In this document: in pieces, positions 1 through 7,592 of the stretch | How positions within the stretch are numbered: position 1 is the stretch's first letter | Layout: the number at the start of each line of letters is the position of its first letter | The notes under the pieces: model-generated | The model's database searches: none | The model's input: the letters and a program-made list of their open reading frames with translations, nothing else | What the model was told of the DNA's origin: nothing | Position numbers and translations under genes: made by a program | Assembly: GCA_035293845.1 (NCBI GenBank) | Contig: DATGMB010000010.1 | Span: forward strand, 1 to 11,896 | DNA: 11,896 bases | Reading direction: 5' to 3' | Origin: DATGMB01 sp035293845 | Lineage (GTDB): Bacteria > Acidobacteriota > Terriglobia > Bryobacterales > Bryobacteraceae

Positions 1-2364
1 CTACACGCCCTGCAGCCGGTTGAGCAGCGACTGGATCTTCTCCCGCTCTTCCTTCGGCGGGTTGTACTTCAGCGCGTCGTTCAGCTCCTTGATCGCCTTC
101 GGTTTGTCGCCCTTCTGCGAAAGCGCCATGCCGAGGTGATAGCGAAAGGTCGATTGGTTCGGCGCCCTCTGCACCAGGTCGCGGAAAATCTCGATGGCGT
201 TATCGGCCAGGTTCTTCTTCAGGTAGATCCAGCCGAGCGTGTCCGCGACCTCCGGCGTGTTGGGGAGCAATTGCTTCGCCCGCGTGCCCTTGGTGAGCGC
301 ATCATCGAGATCGCCATTGTGCTCCGCCATCAGGAACGCCAGGTTGTTCATGGCGATTCCGTTGTCCGGATCCAGCTTCAGCGCCGCTTCGTACATCTGC
401 CGCGCCTCGTTCCAGCGTCCGCTGTGGTCGAGCGTCAGCGCCAGCGTGCTGATCACCATGATGTCGTCGGGCCGCAATTCGCGCGCCTTCTGCAGCGCCT
501 GCACCGCGCCCGCATCATCGCCCTTCCGGCGGCAGGTCTCGCCGATGCGCAAGTAGACATCGCCACGCTGTTTCGAGTTCTTATCGAGCGCGCCGAGCAC
601 CCGGTTGAATTCGTCGAGCGCCACGTCGTACTTGCCCGCCCGGACCGCGATATTGCCAAGCGCCAGCCGCATATCGAGGTTGTTCGGATTCTTGTCCGCT
701 TCCGCCCGCAGCAACGCCAGCGCCTCGTCCGGCTTGTTCTGGGCCATGGCGGTCTCGACCAGGCCCATCAGACCGCGCGGATTCGCCGGATTGAGCTGGT
801 ACGTCTTCCGGAACGCATCCTCGGCATCCTTGTACTTGTTCTCCGCCAGGTTCACCAACCCCAACTGGAACTCGACGTCGGGCGAATTCGGATTGGCCTT
901 GAGCATGTTGTCCAGCATGCTGCGGGAGTCGCCGAATTTGCGCATCCCCATCAGCGCCGCCGATTCCACCAGCCGCGCGTTGACACTCCCGCGGTCGATC
1001 TTCAGCACATCCTCGGCCGTCTTCAGAGCCGCGTCATACTCGCCGCGCATCACCTGCAACTGCGCCAGCGCGAGTCGCGCCATGATGTAATCCGGACGTA
1101 GCTCGATGGCCTTGGCGAACTGCTGCCGGGCCTGCTCCCACTGGCCGGCAGCCGCGTGCGCGCGGCCCAGGTTATAGTGCGCTACCGGGTTATCCGGACT
1201 CCGCGTCACCACCGCTTGCAGCTCCGTGATGGCGCGGTATACGTCGCCCTTATCGAGCAGGAAGGTCGCCGCCAGGCCTTTGGCGTCGTTATCGTTCGGA
1301 TTGGCCTTGAGAATCTGCGCGTTGAGGTCGGCGGCATCGCCCTTCTTGCCCTGCCGCATATAGACCTCGATCATCTTCTTCATGTAGATGGTCTTGCGCT
1401 TGGCGTCCTTGGCCATCCCCTCCTTGTATTCCCGGATCGCCGTGTCGCCATCGCCCACGCGTAGATAAAAGTCCCCGACCACCATATATGCCTGGTCGAA
1501 CTCATTGGCCTTGGACTTGATCTGCTGCAGCACGCTCACCATATCGTCGCGCCGCCCCTGGAGCGAATAGTGCAGCGCCAGCGTCGTCAGATAGCCGTAC
1601 TGCTTCGGGTTGTTCTTGTAGGCATCCTTGAGGATCTGCTCGCCGTCCGCCAGCTTGCGCTCGTAGATGTACAGCTTGTACAGCTCCGAGTAGGCGTACT
1701 GAAATGTCTTATCTTTTTCAATGATCTGCTTGTAGAGTGCTTCGGCCTGCGGCAGGTCGTTGAGCGCCGTGTGCGCCCGCGCCAACTGCATCAGCACGCC
1801 CTGCTGGTTGGATTTGATCGAGTTGGCTTTGGTGTATTCGTCGATCGCCTGGTGCAGCAGGTTGGTAGCGGTATCCTTCTCCGCCCTCTTATAAGCCGCG
1901 ATCGAGTTGGCGAAGTTTAGGTCGCCGGCCAGCCGGTGGCCGTCGAACGAGTTTGGATCGTGCTTCAGGATCTTCGTAACGTAATCCTGCGCCTCGTCCA
2001 TGAACTGCTTCTGTTCGCGCGCCACCAGCAGATACAGATCCGTCAGCTTGACCATCGCATCCCAATGGTCCGCGTCTTCCTGCGGCAGCAGCTCGATCGC
2101 CTTGCGCAGCGCGGAAACCGCCTCCTGCACCGGACCGATCTTGAGCGCCGTCAGGCCCAGCTTGTAATAGGCCGGTCCATAGCGCATGTCCTTCTGCAGC
2201 GCGTCCATGTACATGATCCGCGCCTCTTTGTATTTCCCTTTATCGAAGTAGCGATTGCCGCTATCGAGATAGCGCTTGCGAGCCACTTTCGGATCGCGGT
2301 TGCAGGCGCCGGCAAGCGCCAGAAAACACAACAGGAGGGCGGCAAAAAATCGGTTCACACGCAT
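1..2364 (-). CDS. TPR-repeat lipoprotein, PEP-TPR (PrsT)-like
   Basis: The gene is complete: ATG at 2364-2362 and stop TAG at 3-1, 787 residues. The N-terminus is a lipoprotein signal: basic start (MRVNR), a hydrophobic run, then LAGAC with Cys21 as the probable lipidated residue. The rest is an almost unbroken series of tetratricopeptide repeats (A/G/Y/A/P spacing, units ending in 'ALKLDPDN'- or 'AIELRPDY'-type helices) from about residue 30 to 770. TPR arrays are protein-binding scaffolds, so the mature protein should be a membrane-anchored, periplasm-facing adaptor. Length, lipobox and dense TPRs resemble the PEP-CTERM-system TPR lipoprotein family (TIGR02917/PrsT), and a PEP-CTERM protein is encoded 3.4 kb upstream on the same strand; the family call is inference, the TPR lipoprotein call is firm. 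A GAGG at 2373-2376 (8 nt from ATG) is the likely SD. It follows the propeller gene after 123 nt and may be co-transcribed or have its own promoter in the AT-rich 2385-2415 segment. Confidence 0.88.
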   Translation of the reverse strand: MRVNRFFAALLLCFLALAGACNRDPKVARKRYLDSGNRYFDKGKYKEARIMYMDALQKDMRYGPAYYKLGLTALKIGPVQEAVSALRKAIELLPQEDADHWDAMVKLTDLYLLVAREQKQFMDEAQDYVTKILKHDPNSFDGHRLAGDLNFANSIAAYKRAEKDTATNLLHQAIDEYTKANSIKSNQQGVLMQLARAHTALNDLPQAEALYKQIIEKDKTFQYAYSELYKLYIYERKLADGEQILKDAYKNNPKQYGYLTTLALHYSLQGRRDDMVSVLQQIKSKANEFDQAYMVVGDFYLRVGDGDTAIREYKEGMAKDAKRKTIYMKKMIEVYMRQGKKGDAADLNAQILKANPNDNDAKGLAATFLLDKGDVYRAITELQAVVTRSPDNPVAHYNLGRAHAAAGQWEQARQQFAKAIELRPDYIMARLALAQLQVMRGEYDAALKTAEDVLKIDRGSVNARLVESAALMGMRKFGDSRSMLDNMLKANPNSPDVEFQLGLVNLAENKYKDAEDAFRKTYQLNPANPRGLMGLVETAMAQNKPDEALALLRAEADKNPNNLDMRLALGNIAVRAGKYDVALDEFNRVLGALDKNSKQRGDVYLRIGETCRRKGDDAGAVQALQKARELRPDDIMVISTLALTLDHSGRWNEARQMYEAALKLDPDNGIAMNNLAFLMAEHNGDLDDALTKGTRAKQLLPNTPEVADTLGWIYLKKNLADNAIEIFRDLVQRAPNQSTFRYHLGMALSQKGDKPKAIKELNDALKYNPPKEEREKIQSLLNRLQGV

Positions 2365-2430
2365 GGGGCAAGCCTCAAACAGTCAACTTATTCACTTTAC
2401 GCTATTTATAAATTGTGCGCTATAACCCCG

Positions 2431-2448
2431 AGTCCCCAAACGGGGGCT
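2431..2448 (-). other. Hairpin in 123-nt gap between two minus-strand genes
   Basis: AGTCCCC (2431-2437) pairs with GGGGGCT (2442-2448) over a 4-nt loop, a 7-bp stem with one G-T pair. It lies 39 nt beyond the stop codon of the propeller gene and 67 nt before the start of the TPR gene. No T-run follows on either strand, so it is not a textbook intrinsic terminator. It could be an RNA-end or attenuating stem, or an operator for the TPR gene. The rest of 2365-2487 is an AT-rich stretch (TATAAA on the minus strand at 2405-2410) with no convincing -35. Confidence 0.3.
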
Positions 2449-2487
2449 ATGACCCGCAGGAGCAGTACTAGTATTGAGTGTTTCCCG

Positions 2488-5400
2488 TTAATCCACCCAC
2501 ACGAGCGCCGCGCTCGGGCCGCTGGTCGCGCTGTTCACGCCGCCGATCCGCAGAGTGACCGGAAGCCCGTTCCCATTCAGGTGGAATCCCGGAATCCGTG
2601 CGTTGATCTGGTACACGCCGATGTAGCCGGGCATCAGCCCGCTCCAGTCAACAATCACCGCCGCCTGTTTGATCGTCGGATTCCCGAAGAACAGTTGTAC
2701 CGGTGCCGTGACCGCCAGCGGACTCGAGGGCGCCGGCATCCCGGCCGTTACCCGGCCGCCGGTGGTCACGCCAAGGCCGGTCGCGTAAACCGTCAGCGGC
2801 TCGTCGCGGGTGGCGGGGTGGTTCTGATCCACCCGCGTGCCATCCTGGTGGAAGATGTACGCGCCGTTCGCATCCATAAATATCGCTGGCGCATACTTCG
2901 CCACCGTAACAGCGATGGCTGCCGACGCCGCCTGAGCGCCGATCGAATGCACCACCAGCGGGTACCGCCCGGCGGCCAGCGTGGGCGGAATCTGCGCATT
3001 GATCTGCCCGTCGGATGTTGCGATCAGCGGTAGCGGCGCGTTGTTCAGCGTCACGCACGTCCCGCCCAGCACGCCAGGCAGCGGCGTGCCGGGAGTCACG
3101 GCGCTCGCCGCCAGGTTCTTGCCGAAGACCGAAATCAGTCCGCCGGGCGCCACTGCCGCGGTGTAATTTGCGGTGTTCACGACGCCCCCGGCGCTTACCG
3201 ACGGTGCAGGCTGCGCCGGTGCGGTGAGGGGAATGATGCTCAGGCCGCTCTCCGTCAGCACATAAGCGTTCGAGCCCGATGGGTCGATGGCCATAGTCCG
3301 GCCGGCAACGTTGGCTCTGGCGGTCCCGATCGCCGCCGTGAGCGGCCCCTCAAGAGCGTTCGCGCTGGCGAGGGTGCGCCCGCTGGTAACGTCCACGATC
3401 TCGACCAGCCCGGCATCGGTCGGCGGTGTGGAAGCGCTCGCCCGCGGCGCCGTCGAAAACCGCGCATAGCTCTGCCCACCGGCCGCCGCGACCGCCGAAA
3501 CGGGCCGTGCCGGGGTGGGCGAAGGCAGCCCGCCGCCGCTCGTCGGTCCCGTGGCCGTGCTGTTCTGCGGGGTCAGCGCCGAATTCAGAAGCAGATTATT
3601 CGTGAGGAAATACTGGCCGCCCGGCCCCGCCCCGATCGGGCCGTAATAGCCCGTGATCGGCGCGGGAATCACCGCAGCCGCCCGCACGAAATCGTCGACC
3701 GAGGAATCGTACAGATACGCGGTGCCGTTGCCCGCCAGCAGCACCATGTATTGCCCCTCCGGGCTCGCCGCCAGGCTCTGCGGTCCGGGGACCGTGCGCG
3801 CGCCGCCGAAAATCGTGGGGTTCAGGGCGCGCGGCGCGAGCACGCCGTTCACCACCATCCACATGCTCCCGTCCGACATCAGCACCTGGATTCCCCGCTC
3901 CGTACTGGCCACCAGCTGCGGCGTAATGATGCCGAACGAGCCGTTGAACGGTATCGGCGGCAGCGGAATCCGGCCGCTCACCGCCCCTTTCGCCAGGTCC
4001 ACGACACTCATCATCTCGCTGCCGCTATTGGCCACGTACAGCGTGTTCCCGTCCGCCCCGATCGCCATCGCGCGCGGCAACTGCCCCACGCGGATCGGCG
4101 TCAGGAACTGCTGCTTCTGCATGTCGAAAACTTCGATGCGGTTGAGCGCCGGGTTGGCAATATAGAGCCGTTGCCGTGTGTTGTCCGCTACCAGATCGGT
4201 AAGGCCGATAGTGGTCGCGCCAATATCGGCCGGCAGGATCGTGCCCCGCGCTTCGGCATTGCGGTTATTCTGGAACACCCGCACGTTGGGCAGAATGTTG
4301 ACCGCTTCCGGCGCCTGAATCAGCAACTGGTCCGGCGCCGCCGTGCCGATCGTTCGGGCGGCCGTCGCGCTGAACGCCGCCACCGCGTCGCCGCCGTACG
4401 ATTTGAGATTCACCCGCACCGTCGGGGATGTGGTCTGCGCGCTCAGAATCTGCACCGTCGGGGTGATTTTCCCGCCGCCCACGCTGCGCACCGGAATCGC
4501 CCCCGAGCTCTGCGCGGCAGTAACCCCGCACTGGTCCGAAACCAGCAGCGCCACATTGGAATCCGGCACGCCGATCGAGCACGTCGTCGGAATACCATTA
4601 TTCACGCACGGAATGGCCGGCTGCCCCAACGTCGAAACCGGCAGTACCGTGAACCCGGACTGCGAAATCGCATACGCCGTCTTGCTGTCCGAGGTAATCG
4701 CGATTTTGCCCTGCAGTTTCTCCGGCAGCATGATGCCGTACTCGATCAGCAGGTTGTCCGGCGTGTTGATCAGCAATTGCGAGGTGTTGGCGTTGGGCGC
4801 GGGGTTCAATTGCGGAGCGATGTTATAGGCCGTGAGCAGCGCCGCTCCGAGCGGCGTCTGCGCGTAAATGGCGCCCCCCTGCGTGCCCGCCGAATCGTTG
4901 AAATTCGCGGTCGCGGGGAACACATAAGGCGAATTGGCCGCGTTCTGCTGTCCCAGGAGCAGCAGCGACGCGCTGTCGAACAGCATCGCCCCGGAAAGGA
5001 ACTGCGAGCCATCCGGCGAGACCGCCAGCACCGGCGAGATCCCGCTCAGATTCCGGCTGCCGAGCACTTTCGCGGAAGCCACGTCGTACACGAAGACATA
5101 CCGGTTGCTCGCCTGTTCGTGGACCCCGATGATCGTCTTTCCGTCCGCCGAAGCCTGCAGCCTGGCGCGCGCGGCCTGCGCCATATTGGATGGCGAAAGC
5201 ACCGGGGCCGCGGGCGCGGGCGGCGCCACCGCGACCGATTGCAGCGCTAGCGAGGCCGCCACCGTAGGATCGTAGATCACCAGCACGCTTTGCCCGGTTC
5301 CCGTGCCGACCGTGCTCACCAGAACCTGCTCGTTAAACCCGACGGCCACCGCCTCCGGCGCGGCCGAGAGCGCGATCGACTGCCTCTGCAAGGTGGCCGT

Positions 5401-5706
5401 ATCGATTACGTCGATCGCCGAGGCGCCGTAACACGCCACGTACAGCGAATGGCGGCCGGGCGAAAAGGCGATCGCCAGCGGCGTCGCGTCCGTCTTCACC
5501 GAGGTCAACTGGCTCGGCGGGTTCGTGTTCGTCCGGTAGACCTCGACCGTGTTGGCGCTCGTATTGACCACGTACAGGCGGTTGCTCTTCTCGTCCAGAA
5601 CGAGATCGGCGAGCGCCGATTCGTGCGGCACGACCGTACCGAACGTGGCGGCCGCCGAGGGTGCGAGCGCAAGGGCAAAGAGGAGAAGGGCCCGGAGGAC
5701 TGGCAT
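2488..5706 (-). CDS. Secreted beta-propeller protein with TIGR03437 C-terminal domain
   Basis: Complete gene, ATG 5706-5704, TAA 2490-2488, 1072 residues. Residues 1-20 are a Sec signal peptide (LLLFALALAPSAAA, cleavage probably before TFG). Two groups of YVTN/NHL-like blades are visible. Near residues 25-150 are 'NRLYVVNTSANTVEVY' and 'HSLYVACYGASAIDVID'. Near 495-590 are 'QRLYIANPALNRIEVFD' and 'NTLYVANSGSEMMSVVD'. About residue 836 onward is the TIGR03437 domain, recognisable by 'NTANYTAAVAPGGLISVFG', 'DGQINAQIP', 'LTVYATGLG' and 'YQINARIPG'. That domain is an uncharacterised C-terminal module abundant in Solibacter-type Acidobacteria, probably extracytoplasmic. No enzyme motif, lipobox or PEP-CTERM tail is present. 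The role is unknown; surface binding or display is a reasonable guess. It starts 50 nt after the PEP-CTERM gene stop. SD is weak. Confidence 0.88.
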   Translation of the reverse strand: MPVLRALLLFALALAPSAAATFGTVVPHESALADLVLDEKSNRLYVVNTSANTVEVYRTNTNPPSQLTSVKTDATPLAIAFSPGRHSLYVACYGASAIDVIDTATLQRQSIALSAAPEAVAVGFNEQVLVSTVGTGTGQSVLVIYDPTVAASLALQSVAVAPPAPAAPVLSPSNMAQAARARLQASADGKTIIGVHEQASNRYVFVYDVASAKVLGSRNLSGISPVLAVSPDGSQFLSGAMLFDSASLLLLGQQNAANSPYVFPATANFNDSAGTQGGAIYAQTPLGAALLTAYNIAPQLNPAPNANTSQLLINTPDNLLIEYGIMLPEKLQGKIAITSDSKTAYAISQSGFTVLPVSTLGQPAIPCVNNGIPTTCSIGVPDSNVALLVSDQCGVTAAQSSGAIPVRSVGGGKITPTVQILSAQTTSPTVRVNLKSYGGDAVAAFSATAARTIGTAAPDQLLIQAPEAVNILPNVRVFQNNRNAEARGTILPADIGATTIGLTDLVADNTRQRLYIANPALNRIEVFDMQKQQFLTPIRVGQLPRAMAIGADGNTLYVANSGSEMMSVVDLAKGAVSGRIPLPPIPFNGSFGIITPQLVASTERGIQVLMSDGSMWMVVNGVLAPRALNPTIFGGARTVPGPQSLAASPEGQYMVLLAGNGTAYLYDSSVDDFVRAAAVIPAPITGYYGPIGAGPGGQYFLTNNLLLNSALTPQNSTATGPTSGGGLPSPTPARPVSAVAAAGGQSYARFSTAPRASASTPPTDAGLVEIVDVTSGRTLASANALEGPLTAAIGTARANVAGRTMAIDPSGSNAYVLTESGLSIIPLTAPAQPAPSVSAGGVVNTANYTAAVAPGGLISVFGKNLAASAVTPGTPLPGVLGGTCVTLNNAPLPLIATSDGQINAQIPPTLAAGRYPLVVHSIGAQAASAAIAVTVAKYAPAIFMDANGAYIFHQDGTRVDQNHPATRDEPLTVYATGLGVTTGGRVTAGMPAPSSPLAVTAPVQLFFGNPTIKQAAVIVDWSGLMPGYIGVYQINARIPGFHLNGNGLPVTLRIGGVNSATSGPSAALVWVD

Positions 5707-5718
5707 GGGAATTACCGT

Positions 5719-5724
5719 AGTATA
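5719..5724 (-). promoter_or_regulatory. Possible -10 box for the propeller gene
   Basis: On the minus strand TATACT lies 12 nt before the ATG at 5706, inside the 50-nt gap after the PEP-CTERM gene. If used, the transcript would begin only a few nucleotides before the start codon, which fits the lack of a clear SD. No good -35 box is seen at 16-18 nt, so this is a weak call. Confidence 0.25.
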
Positions 5725-5756
5725 ACCCCCAACCGGCCCGTGAAGTTCCGTACCGT

Positions 5757-6536
5757 CTATTCGGTCCGCCGCAGCGCCGCGGCCGCCAGCAACAGCGCCG
5801 ACCCCACCAGCAACACCGGCGCCGGTTCGGGCGTGGCTGGATCGTCACCCAGCGGACCCAGCGTCAGGTTGGGACCGCTCAAGTTCGGACCGCCCAGGTT
5901 TGTGCCGGAGAGCGGCGCGACCGTAAGCGTGTCGCTCCCTGTCACAATCTCGAGCTCCTGCGGCGCATCGGTCCGCCCGAAGACCAGCTCATCGGCCTGA
6001 TCGCCTCCGAAATTCACCGGCGAGCTCACCCGTCCGCCCAATTGAAAAACCCCGCCCGCCGCGGCCTGGATGGCCGCCAGCGCCGCGCTGTCTAGCGCAA
6101 TCGATTCGCCCATATTCTGGTTGGACGCCGTGTAGGTCTGGCTGCCATAGACCGTCCCGGTGCCCAGGTCGTCAAAGCCGAAAATATCCGGCAGCGAAGT
6201 CACCTGATATTGGGCATAGGAGGCCTGATCCAGCGCGAGGTAGCTCGTATCCAGGACCAGTGATGCCGAAATCACCGGCTCGTCGAGCTTCGGGATCGCA
6301 AATTGAAAGAAGTTGCGGAACTCGCCCGTATAACAGTCGCCCGCGCCGCAATTCCCGGCGAGATAGCTGTTCGATGGATTATTCCCGTTGCTGAACCCGC
6401 TCGTCATCCACCCCTGTCCGGCCGCCGTTACGATCATGGTCGAAGCGTGCCCCGCTTGACACACGACTCCCGCGACAAGCACCGCCGCACACCGCGCCCA
6501 TGCCCGCCATACCTCCGCCACCGCAAGCGCTCTCAC
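5757..6536 (-). CDS. PEP-CTERM sorting-signal protein (exosortase substrate)
   Basis: The reading frame is open from 6806 to the TAG at 5759-5757. The first ~90 codons (6806-6537) are Arg/Trp/Gly-rich, coincide with palindromic repeats and do not look like protein. I therefore favour the GTG at 6536, giving 259 residues with a signal peptide (basic/Trp n-region, hydrophobic core AAVLVAGVV, cleavage after QAGHA). The mature part has the beta-rich pattern 'FFQFAIPKL...ISASLVLDT', then 'FDDLGTGTVYGSQTYTA', 'ALAAIQAAAGGVFQLGG' and 'ADELVFG', a layout I recognise from many PEP-CTERM proteins. Residues 235-259 are the sorting signal: TPEP, a ~14-residue hydrophobic stretch, then RR near the end. 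Exosortase would cleave at PEP and place the protein in the envelope or matrix. A short 'GPNLSGPNL' spacer precedes it. No exosortase gene is in the window. The start codon is uncertain: no good SD at 6536. Confidence 0.8.
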   Translation of the reverse strand: MRALAVAEVWRAWARCAAVLVAGVVCQAGHASTMIVTAAGQGWMTSGFSNGNNPSNSYLAGNCGAGDCYTGEFRNFFQFAIPKLDEPVISASLVLDTSYLALDQASYAQYQVTSLPDIFGFDDLGTGTVYGSQTYTASNQNMGESIALDSAALAAIQAAAGGVFQLGGRVSSPVNFGGDQADELVFGRTDAPQELEIVTGSDTLTVAPLSGTNLGGPNLSGPNLTLGPLGDDPATPEPAPVLLVGSALLLAAAALRRTE

Positions 6537-6579
6537 ACGGCTTGCCCGACCGCAGCCATCACGCACACCGCCCCACCGG

Positions 6580-6788
6580 CGCAGCACCCACCACGGCTCA
6601 TCTCGCCCGCCCCACAGATGCCCGCGCCGGTCGGGCGCTCCCACATACCTCGCCGGCCTGCGCAATGCCCGCATTCTGCCAACGACCAGGCACGCCACCG
6701 CCGCAGCACCCATCGCCAGGTACCTCGCCAACCCGCGCCAAGCCCGCGCTCCGTCGAGCGCTCCCACACACCTCGACCGCCCGCGCAA
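6580..6788. repeat. Two diverged ~87-bp direct repeats carrying REP-like palindromes
   Basis: Copies at about 6580-6665 and 6702-6788 share CGCAGCACCCA at the left, GCGCTCCCACA in the middle, and ACCTCG plus GCGCAA at the right, offset by 122-123 bp. Each has a small stem-loop before the shared middle block: GCGCC/GGCGC (6624-6628 with 6634-6638) and GCGCTC/GAGCGC (6746-6751 with 6756-6761). Between copies a C-G pair is replaced by T-A, so pairing is kept while sequence changes. A weaker related block (GCGCTCTCACA) is at 6527. They lie upstream of the PEP-CTERM gene and keep a false open frame on the minus strand. Confidence 0.5.
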
Positions 6789-6830
6789 CTCCTTGCGATT
6801 GTGCATTCGTTCGCAGTGTGCCGCAGAGAA

Positions 6831-6933
6831 CCCGGCCGGGTCAATCGGACTTTGGGGAGAGTACCGCGTGCCGAGGTACGGAGGGTTCTAAGGGGAACCC
6901 CTGAACGAATCTCGTACGATGGGGAACCACCCC
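6831..6933. other. Palindrome-rich part of the 6537-7117 intergenic region
   Basis: No gene is seen in the ~580 bp between the favoured PEP-CTERM start and 7118. This part holds CCCGGCCGGG (6831-6840), GTACC/GGTAC arms (6861-6865 and 6875-6879), and two similar short elements, AGGGGAACCCCT (6891-6902) and GGGGAACCACCCC (6921-6933). They could be operators for either divergent gene or decayed repeat sequence; I do not recognise an RNA family. Confidence 0.35.
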
Positions 6934-6947
6934 GCCCGCGAGGTGGC

Positions 6948-6978
6948 TTGAAACCCGGACCGCCGAGAGTGATATAAT
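6948..6978 (+). promoter_or_regulatory. Extended -10 promoter for the wall hydrolase gene
   Basis: A perfect TATAAT (6973-6978) is preceded by TGA, giving an extended -10 (TGNTATAAT). TTGAAA (6948-6953, 5 of 6 matches to the sigma-70 -35) lies 19 nt upstream; the long spacer is tolerated with an extended -10. Transcription should start near 6985, leaving a leader of about 130 nt before the ATG at 7118. Confidence 0.7.
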
Positions 6979-7013
6979 CCCAATTTATGCCGCCCTTGTA
7001 ATCCTACAAACCG

Positions 7014-7066
7014 CGGGAGCCCCGCTCCCGTTCCGGATCTCGGTTGCCCGGCACCTCCGGCAACCG
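7014..7066 (+). promoter_or_regulatory. Two strong hairpins in the leader of the wall hydrolase gene
   Basis: CGGGAGC (7014-7020) pairs with GCTCCCG (7024-7030), 7 bp with a 3-nt loop. CGGTTGCC (7041-7048) pairs perfectly with GGCAACCG (7059-7066), 8 bp with a 10-nt loop. A GC-rich run and the SD AAGGAG (7104-7109) follow. Neither hairpin has a T-run. I do not recognise a known riboswitch; in particular I could not match the c-di-AMP (ydaO) or c-di-GMP consensus cores. Control of translation or mRNA stability is possible. Confidence 0.4.
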
Positions 7067-7117
7067 CCCGGGCCCGGCCGAAAGGTTGGCCCTAACTTTC
7101 ATTAAGGAGTTTCCCGT

Positions 7118-7591
7118 ATGCTCAGGTTCTTTTCCGGCGGTTTGTTGTTTGCGGGAATGGTGTCCGTCCCGGTTGCTTTCGCCCCCCAGCACCACTTGGC
7201 CGATCCCCCGGCGGATTACCGCCAGGATCCCCGCGTCTCAGCATTGAAATCGTTCTTCGAAAAACAGGATTGTCCGGCCCGGCACTATGTAAAGGAGTTC
7301 CTCGAAGCGGCGGACCGGTACGCGCTCGACTGGCGGTTACTGCCGAGTCTGGCGTACGTCGAGTCCACCGGCGGTAAAGCGGCCCGCAACAATAATCTGT
7401 TCGGGTGGGATTCCGGACGCGCGCAGTTCCCTTCTCCGGTTGCCGCCATCTACGAGATCGGCTACCGGCTGACCCATTCCAGCCTATACAAACACAAAAA
7501 TCTGGACGGACTCCTGGCGACCTATAATCCCGACCCCGACTACGCACTCAAGGTCAAGGGAGTCATGCAGCAGATCGCGCTCGAGGAGTAA
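7118..7591 (+). CDS. Secreted glucosaminidase/lysozyme-like wall hydrolase
   Basis: Complete gene of 157 residues with SD AAGGAG 8 nt before the ATG. Residues 1-22 form a signal peptide (MLRFFSGGLLFAGMVSVPVAFA), so the mature protein should act in the periplasm or outside. The core, residues ~55-155, has the lysozyme-superfamily layout: 'LLPSLAYVESTGG' with Glu82 as the likely general acid, then 'NNNLFGW' (residues 91-97), the pattern of glucosaminidase (GH73, FlgJ/LytG-like) and SLT-like domains. 'LATYNPDPDYALKV' sits near the C-terminus as in that group. Only ~135 mature residues remain, a minimal domain without LysM or SH3 anchors. The expected job is cleavage of peptidoglycan glycan strands; bond specificity cannot be told. 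It has its own promoter and structured leader, and its stop lies 1 nt from the stop of the convergent small membrane gene. Confidence 0.78.
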   Translation: MLRFFSGGLLFAGMVSVPVAFAPQHHLADPPADYRQDPRVSALKSFFEKQDCPARHYVKEFLEAADRYALDWRLLPSLAYVESTGGKAARNNNLFGWDSGRAQFPSPVAAIYEIGYRLTHSSLYKHKNLDGLLATYNPDPDYALKVKGVMQQIALEE

Positions 7592-7592
7592 C

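Noticed and set aside
2431..2448. Hairpin considered as an intrinsic terminator of the propeller gene.
   Set aside because: No T-run follows the stem on the minus strand; kept only as an unassigned hairpin.
3751..5250. Plus-strand open frame of 499 codons, very Arg/His-rich.
   Set aside because: It is fully antisense to the propeller gene, which has a signal peptide and recognisable domains; the Arg/His composition is typical of antisense frames in GC-rich genes.
6303..6977. Long plus-strand open frame of 224 codons rich in Pro, Arg and His.
   Set aside because: It runs antisense to the PEP-CTERM gene and through repeat DNA, has low-complexity composition and no SD; a GC-driven shadow frame.
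6831..7117. Considered whether the intergenic structures form a known riboswitch, tRNA, CRISPR or retron RNA.
   Set aside because: No tRNA cloverleaf, no regularly spaced identical repeats, no reverse transcriptase nearby, and no match to riboswitch cores that I could recall.
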